A DNA stretch of 5,758 nt. Origin: Betaproteobacteria bacterium. Its GTDB lineage: Bacteria; Pseudomonadota; Gammaproteobacteria; Burkholderiales; SG8-39. The stretch is taken from assembly GCA_019509895.1 (NCBI GenBank), contig JAEKLK010000344.1, positions 1 through 5,758 of the forward strand. The letters run 5' to 3'. The translations under genes were made by a program, and so were the position numbers. Shown in pieces: positions 1-5,758 of this stretch (its first letter is position 1; each line of letters starts with the position of its first letter). The notes under the pieces are model-generated. The model was not told the DNA's origin and ran no database searches. It saw nothing but the letters and a program-made list of their open reading frames with translations.

Positions 1-329
1 TGCGCACCTTCTATGTGCGGCCCGACTGCGACGCCGGCTACGGCCGGGGCGACGGCTCGAGCTACGAACACGCCTGGAACGGCTTCAAGTCGGTCTGCTG
101 GGAAGCGCTCTCCGGCGAACCGGCGACGCTCTGGGTGTGCGGCGATCCGGCAGGACCCTGCGGCTTCGTCACCCTGCATGTCGAGTGGAGTTACCTGAAG
201 ACCAGCCCGGAGGCTGCCCTTGCCGGCGCAGAACCCAAAGCAGAACCCAAACCAGAACCCAAACCAGAACCCAAAGCAGAGCCCAAAGCGCGTCCTCATA
301 CTCGTCGAGAATCTCCCGTCGCCGTTTGA
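1..329 (+). CDS. 3' part of a hypothetical protein with an EPKA/EPKP repeat tail (start at or before the window edge)
   Basis: The frame is open from base 3 to a TGA at 327-329. Bases 1-2 are TG, so a start codon one base outside the window is possible; it would give a protein beginning MRTFYVRPDCDAGYG, but this cannot be decided here. The visible part has a Cys-, Trp- and Gly-rich segment (YVRPDCDAG, DGSSYEHAWNGF, TLWVCGDPAGPCG) followed by a low-complexity EPKA/EPKP tail encoded by the 12-bp repeat at 229-288. The 'YVRP...GDGSSYE.AWNGF' pattern resembles the N-terminal entry segment of secreted parallel beta-helix proteins found near exopolysaccharide genes. No beta-helix body follows, so this may be a truncated remnant; the family call is a weak inference. 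The last 110 bases overlap the glycosyltransferase gene. After the repeat the tail (RPHTRRESPVAV) reads the glycosyltransferase N-terminus out of frame, so the original C-terminus has probably been lost or replaced. Confidence 0.5.
   Translation, partial: RTFYVRPDCDAGYGRGDGSSYEHAWNGFKSVCWEALSGEPATLWVCGDPAGPCGFVTLHVEWSYLKTSPEAALAGAEPKAEPKPEPKPEPKAEPKARPHTRRESPVAV
209..213 (+). promoter_or_regulatory. Shine-Dalgarno GGAGG deciding the TTG start of the glycosyltransferase
   Basis: GGAGG lies 6 bases before TTG 220. The frame has a TGA stop at 196-198 and no ATG, GTG or other TTG between that stop and the conserved start of the family fold (RVLILVENLPS, from base 289). This site therefore makes TTG 220 the best-supported start. 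It lies inside the coding sequence of the upstream gene, so the two are probably translationally coupled. Confidence 0.6.
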
Positions 330-1605
330 CCGGCGCGTGTGGCAGGAAGCCACCACGCTGCGCGATGCGGGGTACGTGGTGTCGATCATCTGCCCGACCG
401 GCCGTGGCTACGAGGCGCATTTCGAGGCGATCGACGGCATCGACATCTGGCGCTACGACCTGCCGGCCGAGGCCGCCGGCGCCGCCGGCTACCTGGTCGA
501 GTACGGCGCGGCGCTCTTCTGGACGTTCGTGCTGTCGCTGCGCGTACTCTTCAGGCGCGGCTTCGACGTCGTCCATGCCTGCAATCCGCCCGATCTCTTC
601 TTCCTGGTCGGCGGCTTCTACAAGCTCTTCGGCAAGAAGTTCCTGTTCGACCACCACGACGCGAATCCCGAGCTGTATCTCGCGAAGTTCGGGCGCCGCG
701 ACTTTTTCTATCGGCTGATGCTGTGGCTCGAGAAGCTCACGTTCCGTACGGCCGACGTCTCCATCGCCACCAACCAGTCCTATCGCCGCATCGCGCTCGA
801 GCGCGGCGGCATGGCGCCGGAGCGCGTGTTCGTCGTGCGCAGCGGCCCTAGCCTCGAGCGTCTGAAGATTTTGCCGAGCGTGCCGGAGCTGAAGCGGGGC
901 CGCAAATACCTCGTCGGCTATGTCGGCGTCATGGGCCGCCAGGAAGGCATCGACTACCTGCTGCACGCGGCCGCGCACATCGTGCACCGCCTCGGGCGCC
1001 GTGACGTGCACTTCGGCCTGGTCGGCGGTGGCACCTCGCTCGAGGAAATGAAAGCGCTCGCGGCCGAGCTCGGGGTGGCCGATTACGTCACCTTCACCGG
1101 CCGCGTGCCGGACGCCGAGCTGCTGGCGATGCTCAACACCGCCGACGTATGCGTGAACCCCGACGTCGCCAGCGAGATGAACGACATCTCGACCATGAAC
1201 AAGGTCATGGAGTACATGGCGCTCGCCAAGCCGATGGTGCAGTTCGACCTCGCCGAGGGCCGCTATTCCGCGCAGGCCGCCTCGCTCTACGCGCGGCCGA
1301 ACGACGCGGTCCACATGGCGCTGAAGATCGTCGAGCTGCTCGATGATCCGGCGCGGCGCCGCGAGATGGGCGAATTCGGCCGCCGGCGCGTCATGGAAGA
1401 GCTCGAGTGGCGCCACGAGGCGCCAAAGCTGCTCGCCGCCTATGAGTCGCTGTGGGGGAAACCGCGGCCAGAGCCCTATTTCGGCCCGCACGCGGGAAAG
1501 CTCTCGCGCTCTATGCGCTGCTGCTCCTCGTCATTCCGTTCGCCCTGCTCGAAGGGATCTCCCGCCTGCTGCCGGTGGCCTCGCCGCCGCCACTGCAGCC
1601 GGTAA
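220..1605 (+). CDS. Glycosyltransferase family 4 (GT-B fold, WbuB-like), with unusual N- and C-terminal extensions
   Basis: Likely transfers a sugar from a nucleotide-sugar donor to a growing lipid-linked glycan at the cytoplasmic face of the inner membrane. The core spans about residues 24-414. It has the N-terminal strand and loop VLILVENLPSPFDRRVWQEA (25-44), a VVHACNPPD segment, a DHHDANPELY motif, the C-domain strand KYLVGYVGVMGRQEGIDYLL, FGLVGGGTSLEEM, and the donor-site block STMNKVMEYMALAKPMVQFD starting at residue 324. E331 is in place, but the position eight residues earlier is Ile, so the classical EX7E pair of GT4 enzymes is not intact; WbuB-like members often vary here. The TTG start is preferred (GGAGG at 209-213) and adds a 23-residue Gln/Asn/Pro leader encoded by a tandem repeat. 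Residues 415-461 look abnormal: rich in Cys, Arg and Ser, six Cys in the last 30, and overlapping the next gene by 154 bases. The original stop was probably near codon 415-420. Substrate cannot be predicted. Confidence 0.9.
   Translation: MPAQNPKQNPNQNPNQNPKQSPKRVLILVENLPSPFDRRVWQEATTLRDAGYVVSIICPTGRGYEAHFEAIDGIDIWRYDLPAEAAGAAGYLVEYGAALFWTFVLSLRVLFRRGFDVVHACNPPDLFFLVGGFYKLFGKKFLFDHHDANPELYLAKFGRRDFFYRLMLWLEKLTFRTADVSIATNQSYRRIALERGGMAPERVFVVRSGPSLERLKILPSVPELKRGRKYLVGYVGVMGRQEGIDYLLHAAAHIVHRLGRRDVHFGLVGGGTSLEEMKALAAELGVADYVTFTGRVPDAELLAMLNTADVCVNPDVASEMNDISTMNKVMEYMALAKPMVQFDLAEGRYSAQAASLYARPNDAVHMALKIVELLDDPARRREMGEFGRRRVMEELEWRHEAPKLLAAYESLWGKPRPEPYFGPHAGKLSRSMRCCSSSFRSPCSKGSPACCRWPRRRHCSR
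229..288 (+). repeat. Tandem repeat, 5 copies of a 12-bp unit (cagaacccaaag/c)
   Basis: Five contiguous 12-bp units lie at 229-240, 241-252, 253-264, 265-276 and 277-288. Units 2 and 3 end in C instead of G, and unit 5 has one A-to-G change (cagagcccaaag). The unit length is a multiple of three, so gain or loss of copies keeps both overlapping frames open. The upstream protein reads EPKA/EPKP and the glycosyltransferase reads QNPK/QNPN. The A-rich, C-rich composition stands out from the surrounding GC-rich coding DNA. Confidence 0.95.
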
Positions 1606-2624
1606 CGCCCGCCGATCCGATCGCGCACTTCACGCCCAACACCGAGTACGTTTATTCGGCCGGCTGGAACTTCGCCATCCGCAGCCGCAAGCACACCAAC
1701 AACTACGGCTTCAACAATATCGCCGACTACCGTCCCGGCGAGAAGACGCCGCTCTTCATGGTGATCGGCGACAGCTTCGTGGAGGCGCACGAGGTCGATG
1801 CCGGCAAGAGCGCCGCGGAGCTGCTGAACGCGCGCCTCGGCGGCCGCGGCCGCGTCTACAGCATCGGCCTCTCCGGCGCCGCGCTGCCGCAGTACCTCGC
1901 CACCGCCGAATACGCGTGCCGCACATTCAAGCCCGAAGCGCTCGCCTTCTTCATCATCAGCAACGATTTCGACGAGAGCCTGCTCAAGTACAACCAGGAT
2001 CCGCAGCTACACCACTTCGACGAGCAGGGCCGGCTGGTGCCTGCGCGCTACGAGCTCCCGAGCGCCAAGCGGGTGCTGCGCCATTCGGCCTTCATCCGCT
2101 ATGTGATGTACAACCTGGTGAGCGGCGCGCGCCTGAACCAGATCCGCCTCTGGCTGCGGGGTCCGGTGGCGGTGGCGCAAGCGGCGAGCGGCGAGGAGCG
2201 GCTGCGCGATTCCCGGCGCGCGGTCGATTACTTCCTCGCGCAGATTCCCGAGCGCTGCGGCCTCGCGCCGAACGCCATCCTTTTCGTGCTGGACGCCGTG
2301 CGGCCCGCTATCTATTCGGCGGTGACGCTCAAGGCCGCAACCGAGACCAGCTACCACGCCCGCATGCGCGCCTACCTCGCCGCCGAGGCGAAAGCGCGCG
2401 GCTACGAACTGCTGGACCTGCAGCCGGTGTTCATCGAGCGCCATGCACGCGACGGAGCGCGCTTCGAATTCCCGACCGACAGTCACTGGAATGCCCTCGG
2501 CCATCAAGTGGTGGCGGACGAGGTGCGCAAGTCGGCCACCTATGGCCGGCTCTTCAACGCTGCCGGCGGGGTAGTCCACACGGCGGGCGCGAGTCAGGTA
2601 TCGCCCGACACGCGCGCGCGCTAG
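1452..2624 (+). CDS. Membrane-anchored SGNH/GDSL-family hydrolase or O-acyl-modifying esterase
   Basis: A 390-residue protein with a short basic N-terminus and one hydrophobic segment (about residues 17-33, ALALYALLLLVIPFALL) acting as a signal anchor, which puts the catalytic domain in the periplasm. The SGNH blocks are all present: GDSF with nucleophile Ser108, a block II Gly near 139-142 (IGLSGAAL), Asn171 in ISNDFDE, and D343-S-H345 in FPTDSHWNALGHQV. It is therefore expected to be active on an ester, such as adding or removing O-acetyl groups on a polysaccharide; SGNH proteins of this type are common in exopolysaccharide clusters. GTG 1452 is the only usual start between an in-frame stop (1443-1445) and the anchor. 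Its ribosome site is poor (GAG at 1444-1446), consistent with coupling to the overlapping glycosyltransferase. Substrate and direction of the reaction are unknown. Confidence 0.85.
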   Translation: MGETAARALFRPARGKALALYALLLLVIPFALLEGISRLLPVASPPPLQPVTPADPIAHFTPNTEYVYSAGWNFAIRSRKHTNNYGFNNIADYRPGEKTPLFMVIGDSFVEAHEVDAGKSAAELLNARLGGRGRVYSIGLSGAALPQYLATAEYACRTFKPEALAFFIISNDFDESLLKYNQDPQLHHFDEQGRLVPARYELPSAKRVLRHSAFIRYVMYNLVSGARLNQIRLWLRGPVAVAQAASGEERLRDSRRAVDYFLAQIPERCGLAPNAILFVLDAVRPAIYSAVTLKAATETSYHARMRAYLAAEAKARGYELLDLQPVFIERHARDGARFEFPTDSHWNALGHQVVADEVRKSATYGRLFNAAGGVVHTAGASQVSPDTRAR

Positions 2625-2633
2625 CTTGGCGCC

Positions 2634-3541
2634 ATGAGGCTCGTCGCCTGGAACGCGCTCCTCACAGTGATCCTCGGCCTGATCGCGCTCGCGGGCGCCG
2701 AGGCGTACCTGCGCTCCACCATCGGGCCGATGCGCGAGGGCCAGCTCTTCGAGTACCGCGCCGACTCCAAGCGCCTCAAGGTGATGAAGCCCGGCATGCA
2801 CATGAACATCTATGGCGTCGAGGTGCAGACCAACGATCTCGGCTTCCGCGACAACCGCGCCCGCGTGCCGCCCAAGGCGCCGGGCGAGTTCCGCATCATC
2901 GTCCTGGGCGATTCGTTCACCTTCGGACCGGGCATCGACTACGAGCACCTCTACACCAGCCTGCTGCGCGAGCACCTGCAGCGCCGCCACCCGCAGGTCA
3001 CGGTGATCAACCTGGCGGTCGAGGGCTACAACATCATCCAGTACGCCGCGGTGCTCGAGGAGGTCGGCCTTTCGCTCGAGCCCGATGCGCTCCTGGTCTC
3101 GCTCTTCCCGGTGAATGATTTCGACACGCCGGACAGGTCGCGCTCAAGGTGCTGCAAAAAGCGGTGCCGAGCGCCACCGCCGACGGCCCGGACTACGGCT
3201 GGGACAAGAACATCGCCGCGCTACGCGAGATCGCCGCCACCACCGAGGCGAAGGGCATGCCGCTCACCATCGCGCTCCTGCCGCACACCAGGGGCTTCAG
3301 GACCCAGGCCACGATCTTCGGCCGCATCAACGCCTATTGCCGCAAGAGCTCGCTGCCCTGCATCGATCTGCTCGAGCCTCTGCGGGCAAGTGGCGCGCGC
3401 GACGGCGCGCTGGCGCTGAACGCCATCGACTCGCATCCGAACGTGGAATACAACCGCTTCATCGCCGCGCAGCTGGCGCCGCGCCTGGAAGCGGTCGTCG
3501 CGGCGGCCGAGCACCCTTCCGACGCCGCGTTGCAGAACTAG
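2634..3541 (+). pseudogene. Second SGNH/GDSL hydrolase, split by a frameshift and probable internal deletion
   Basis: Two pieces of one SGNH protein lie in different frames. The first, from ATG 2634 and 9 bases after the previous stop, has an N-terminal membrane anchor (residues about 7-24), VLGDSFTFGPG with Ser94, VINLAVEGYN with Gly131, and FPVNDFDT with Asn161. Sense is lost around 3129-3140: this frame runs into an Arg/Cys-rich tail and stops at 3417-3419 (261 residues). The second piece, one base back, is open from 3119 (after TGA 3116-3118) to TAG 3539-3541. It carries PLTIALLPHTRG and the missing catalytic block AIDSHPN (Asp codon 3428, His codon 3434). The stretch from the Asn-Asp block to the 'LLP' strand is about 47 codons, against about 105-110 in the neighbouring intact paralogue, so a middle segment of about 60 residues also seems lost. 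A sequencing or assembly error is the main alternative. As read, neither piece holds the full catalytic set. Confidence 0.82.
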
Positions 3542-3546
3542 TCCGA

Positions 3547-3575
3547 GCGGACGCCCCGTAATGGACGACGTCCGC
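3547..3575 (+). other. Inverted repeat in the gap between the SGNH pseudogene and the SxtJ gene
   Basis: A perfect 7-bp inverted repeat, gcggacg (3547-3553) and cgtccgc (3569-3575), is separated by 15 bases. It is followed by a tiny cgcg/cgcg stem (3577-3587) and no T-run, so it is not a typical Rho-independent terminator. It could be a weak RNA hairpin that changes transcript stability between the two gene blocks, or chance in GC-rich DNA. The rest of the 63-base gap (3542-3604) shows only the next ribosome site; I see no convincing -35/-10 promoter. Confidence 0.3.
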
Positions 3576-3594
3576 ACGCGCCCCGCGCTACTTT

Positions 3595-3599
3595 GAGGA
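3595..3599 (+). promoter_or_regulatory. Shine-Dalgarno GAGGA deciding the ATG start of the SxtJ-family gene
   Basis: GAGGA lies 5 bases before ATG 3605. An in-frame TTG at 3593, four codons earlier, would overlap this site and has no ribosome site of its own, so ATG 3605 is preferred. Confidence 0.6.
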
Positions 3600-3604
3600 C
3601 CGCC

Positions 3605-3979
3605 ATGACCACTGCCCTGATGCCCTCTGACCGCAAGTTCGGTTGGACTTTCGCTGCGCTCTTCGTCCTGATCGGCGCGCTTTCCCATCCTTGGCTGATC
3701 GCGCTCGGCGCGCTGTTCGCCGTGGTGACGATGCTGCGCGCGGAACTGCTGGCGCCGCTCAAGCGCGCGTGGATGAAGTTCGGCGAGCTGCTCAACCACG
3801 TGGTGAGCCCGATCGTCATGGGCGTTATCTTCTTCGTCGTCTTCATGCCCGTGGCGCTCGTCATGCGCGCCATCGGCCGCGATGCGCTTTGCCGGCGCTA
3901 CGAGCCGGCCGCGCCGACCTACTGGAAGCGCCGGGAGCCTCCGGGCCCGCGCGAAGACAGCTTCCGCAACCTGTTCTAG
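3605..3979 (+). CDS. SxtJ-family small membrane protein
   Basis: A 124-residue protein with hydrophobic segments at roughly residues 14-43 (FAALFVLIGALSHPWLIALGA and onward, possibly a hairpin) and 64-84 (VVSPIVMGVIFFVVFMPVAL). The order of features matches the SxtJ family: 'RKFGWTFA' near the N-terminus, 'LLAPLKRAWMKFGELL', 'SPIVMGVIFFVVFMPVALVMR', 'GRDAL', 'TYWKRREPP' and a terminal 'FRNLF'. The family is named from the saxitoxin cluster and is commonly found beside carbamoyltransferases and DUF5989 proteins, as here; I know of no established biochemical role. It lies 20 bases before the DUF5989 gene. A likely role is a membrane partner that positions the carbamoyltransferase at the inner membrane, but that is inference. 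The family call comes from recognising the motif pattern and was not searched. Confidence 0.85.
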   Translation: MTTALMPSDRKFGWTFAALFVLIGALSHPWLIALGALFAVVTMLRAELLAPLKRAWMKFGELLNHVVSPIVMGVIFFVVFMPVALVMRAIGRDALCRRYEPAAPTYWKRREPPGPREDSFRNLF

Positions 3980-3988
3980 AGCCTCGCG

Positions 3989-3994
3989 AGGAGG
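3989..3994 (+). promoter_or_regulatory. Perfect AGGAGG ribosome binding site of the DUF5989 gene
   Basis: AGGAGG sits 5 bases before ATG 4000, the strongest Shine-Dalgarno in the window. It fixes the start of a very short gene whose frame also happens to be open much further upstream (from 3643), and it suggests high expression of the microprotein. Confidence 0.75.
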
Positions 3995-3999
3995 GGACT

Positions 4000-4149
4000 A
4001 TGGATCTCGTCGTCCAGATGTGGAGATTTCTTGGCGAGCGGCGCAAGTTTTGGCTGCTGCCGATCATCGTCGTCACCGTGCTGATCGGGGGGCTGCTGGT
4101 CCTCGCGCAGGGCTCGGTCGTCGCGCCGTTCATCTATACGCTCTTCTAG
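4000..4149 (+). CDS. DUF5989-family membrane microprotein (49 residues)
   Basis: A 49-residue protein with a charged, amphipathic N-terminus (MWRFLGERRKFW, residues 7-18), one membrane segment (about 19-36, LLPIIVVTVLIGGLLVLA) and the ending QGSVVAPFIYTLF. The 'ERRKFWLLPII' and 'LAQGS.VAPFIYTLF' motifs are hallmarks of the DUF5989 family, typically about 50 residues long and encoded beside SxtJ and carbamoyltransferase genes. The start is set by AGGAGG at 3989-3994. The stop is only 3 bases before the carbamoyltransferase ATG, so the two are probably translated together. The positive residues before the membrane segment suggest N-inside, C-outside topology. Function is unknown; a small membrane subunit or anchor for the carbamoyltransferase is the natural guess. 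Confidence 0.87.
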   Translation: MDLVVQMWRFLGERRKFWLLPIIVVTVLIGGLLVLAQGSVVAPFIYTLF

Positions 4150-4152
4150 GCC

Positions 4153-5758
4153 ATGAAGATTCTCGGCATCTCGGCGTACTACCACGACGCCGCGGCGGCG
4201 CTGCTCATCGACGGCCTGGTGGCGGCCGCGGCGCAGGAGGAGCGCTTCACGCGCAAGAAGCACGACTCGCGCTTCCCGCACAGCGCCATCCGCGCCTGCC
4301 TCGAGCAGACCGGCACGCGGCCCTCTGAAATCGACTTCGTCGCCTTCTACGACAAGCCGTTCCTCAAGTTCGAGCGTCTGCTGGAGACCTATCTTGCCTT
4401 CGCGCCGCGCGGCTTCTCATCCTTCCGCACCGCGCTACCGGTGTGGGTGAAGGACAAGCTGTTCCAGCGCGGCACGATCCTCCAGGAGCTGAAGGCGATC
4501 CAGGCGGGGATCGACTGGGACAAGCGCCTGCTCTTCTCCGAGCACCATCTAAGCCACGCCGCGAGCGCCTTTTACCCGTCGCCCTTCGAATCCGCGGCCG
4601 TGCTGACCATGGACGGCGTCGGCGAGTGGACCACGACCTCCGTCGCCCTGGGGCGCGGGCGCGAGCTCAAGGTGGTGAAGGAAATCCAGTTCCCGCATTC
4701 GATCGGCCTCCTCTATTCCGCTTTCACCTACTACACCGGCTTCAAGGTCAACTCCGGCGAGTACAAGGTGATGGGCCTCGCGCCTTACGGCGAGCCGCGC
4801 TTCGCCCAGCAGATCAAGGACCACCTGATCGACATCAAGGAAGACGGCAGCTTTCGCCTGAACCTCGAGTACTTCGACTACTGCACCGGTCTTCGCATGA
4901 CCAATGCGAAGTTCGACCAGCTCTTCGGCGGCCCCGCGAGAAAGCCGGAAGAGCGCCTGACGCAGCGCGAGATGGACCTCGCCGCTTCCATCCAGGCGGT
5001 GACGGAGGAACTGGTGATCAAGCTGGCGCGCGGCGTGGCGAAGGAGACCGGCGACAAGAACCTGTGCCTCGCGGGCGGCGTCGCGCTTAACTGCGTCGCC
5101 AACGGCAAGCTGCTGCGCGAGCGCTGCTTCGAGCGCATCTGGCTGCAGCCCGCGGCGGGCGACGCCGGCGGTGCGCTCGGCGCCGCGCAGGTCGCCTATT
5201 ACCTGCATGGCAAGCGCCCGCGCTCAGTTGCCAAATCGGCCAACGGCGCCACGGACGGCATGCGTGGCGGCTATCTCGGGCCGCAGTACACCAACGAAGA
5301 GATCGCGCGGCGCCTGCGCGCCGCCGGCGCGGTGTTCGAAGTGCTCGACGAAGAGCAGATGGTCGCCGCGAGCGCCCAGGCGCTCGCCGAGGGCAAGGCG
5401 CTCGGGTGGTTCCAGGGACGCATGGAGTTCGGCCCGCGCGCACTCGGCGCCCGCTCGATCCTTGGCGATGCGCGCTCGCCCAGCATGCAGAAGCAGCTCA
5501 ACCTGAAGGTGAAGTACCGCGAGTCCTTCCGTCCATTCGCGCCCGCGGTGCTGGCGGAAGACGCGCCGAAGTACTTCGGCATCGACTGCGAGAGCCCCTA
5601 CATGCTGCTGGTCGCCGATGTCCGCGACGAGCACCGCATCGCCATGACCGAGGAGGAGCAGAAGCTCTTCGGCATCGAGAAGCTGAACGTGCCGCGCTCG
5701 TCGATCCCGGCGGTGACGCACGTCGACTATTCGGCGCGCGTGCAGACCGTGCACAAGG
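4153..5758 (+). CDS. O-carbamoyltransferase, NodU/CmcH/TobZ family (3' end beyond the window)
   Basis: An uninterrupted frame from ATG 4153 to the window end gives 535 residues; family members are usually about 570-620, so only the C-terminal end is missing. The family uses carbamoyl phosphate and ATP to form carbamoyl-adenylate in a YrdC-like domain, then transfers the carbamoyl group to a substrate hydroxyl in a Kae1-like domain. Seen here: GISAYYHDAAAALL with His11; EHHLSHAASAFYPSPF with H131 and H135 as likely metal ligands; MDGVGEW from 153; SGEYKVMGLAPYG at 201-213; AGGVALNCVANGK from 307; PAAGDAGGALGAA with Asp337 as probable third metal ligand; then the YrdC-like part with GRMEFGPRALGARS (422-435) and YRESFRPFAP (455-464). 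Functional residues are assigned by analogy with TobZ. The gene follows DUF5989 by 3 bases with no strong ribosome site of its own. The context suggests the acceptor is a polysaccharide sugar, but small-molecule or lipid acceptors also occur in the family. Confidence 0.95.
   Translation, partial: MKILGISAYYHDAAAALLIDGLVAAAAQEERFTRKKHDSRFPHSAIRACLEQTGTRPSEIDFVAFYDKPFLKFERLLETYLAFAPRGFSSFRTALPVWVKDKLFQRGTILQELKAIQAGIDWDKRLLFSEHHLSHAASAFYPSPFESAAVLTMDGVGEWTTTSVALGRGRELKVVKEIQFPHSIGLLYSAFTYYTGFKVNSGEYKVMGLAPYGEPRFAQQIKDHLIDIKEDGSFRLNLEYFDYCTGLRMTNAKFDQLFGGPARKPEERLTQREMDLAASIQAVTEELVIKLARGVAKETGDKNLCLAGGVALNCVANGKLLRERCFERIWLQPAAGDAGGALGAAQVAYYLHGKRPRSVAKSANGATDGMRGGYLGPQYTNEEIARRLRAAGAVFEVLDEEQMVAASAQALAEGKALGWFQGRMEFGPRALGARSILGDARSPSMQKQLNLKVKYRESFRPFAPAVLAEDAPKYFGIDCESPYMLLVADVRDEHRIAMTEEEQKLFGIEKLNVPRSSIPAVTHVDYSARVQTVHK

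Noticed and set aside
169..1491. Long minus-strand open frame (440 codons) opposite the glycosyltransferase, with similar ones at 2007-2990 and 4549-5208
   Set aside because: They mirror GC-rich plus-strand genes with clear family motifs. Their products are rich in His, Arg, Val and Ala with no recognisable motif, typical of antisense shadows in high-GC DNA.
1343..3118. 591-codon plus-strand open frame spanning the glycosyltransferase end and both SGNH genes
   Set aside because: The product is Arg/Pro/Ala-rich without motifs and runs through DNA that reads as SGNH protein in another frame. It is a shadow, and its stop at 3116-3118 only helps to bound the frameshift.
3155..3161. C AAA AAG run that could act as a -1 slippery site joining the two SGNH pieces in the right direction
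   Set aside because: The second frame already reads protein-like upstream of it (VALKVLQKAV), while the first frame reads RSRSRCCKK there, so sense is lost before the run. The missing middle segment also argues for mutation rather than programmed frameshifting.
3547..3587. Inverted repeat considered as a Rho-independent terminator
   Set aside because: The stem is only 7 bp with a 15-base loop and no T-run follows; it is listed only as a low-confidence inverted repeat.
3643..3999. Upstream extension of the DUF5989 frame to 3643 (168 codons in all)
   Set aside because: It overlaps the SxtJ gene out of frame with an Arg/Ala-rich product. The perfect AGGAGG and the family length place the start at 4000.

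Overview
This is a GC-rich, densely packed, all-plus-strand stretch, apparently one transcription unit for making and modifying a surface or exported polysaccharide. GC-rich codon use, minimal intergenic space and the gene families suggest a proteobacterium. My best guess is a betaproteobacterium with an exopolysaccharide locus, but nothing in the window fixes the taxon.

Layout: (a) <1-329, the end of an unrecognised protein with a short EPKA/EPKP repeat tail; (b) 220-1605, a GT4-type glycosyltransferase of the WbuB-like kind. It overlaps (a), and both read through the same five-copy 12-bp tandem repeat (229-288) in different frames; (c) 1452-2624, a membrane-anchored SGNH/GDSL hydrolase with an intact Ser-Asn-Asp-His set, overlapping the glycosyltransferase by 154 bases; (d) 2634-3541, a second SGNH hydrolase split by a frameshift near 3119-3148 that probably accompanies an internal deletion; (e) 3542-3604, a short gap with an inverted repeat; (f) 3605-3979, an SxtJ-family membrane protein; (g) 4000-4149, a 49-residue DUF5989 membrane microprotein behind a perfect AGGAGG; (h) 4153->5758, a NodU/CmcH/TobZ-type O-carbamoyltransferase, open at the window end.

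Working model (inference): the glycosyltransferase adds a sugar to a lipid-linked glycan. The carbamoyltransferase decorates a hydroxyl with a carbamoyl group, with SxtJ and DUF5989 as small membrane partners that may place the enzyme at the inner membrane. The SGNH proteins add or remove ester groups on the periplasmic face. The most notable points are the SxtJ-DUF5989-carbamoyltransferase module, whose two small membrane proteins have no known biochemical role as far as I know, and the signs of recent gene damage: a broken SGNH paralogue, a glycosyltransferase with an out-of-frame-looking tail, and a repeat at the site of its start. I saw no CRISPR array, insertion sequence, tRNA or rRNA gene.
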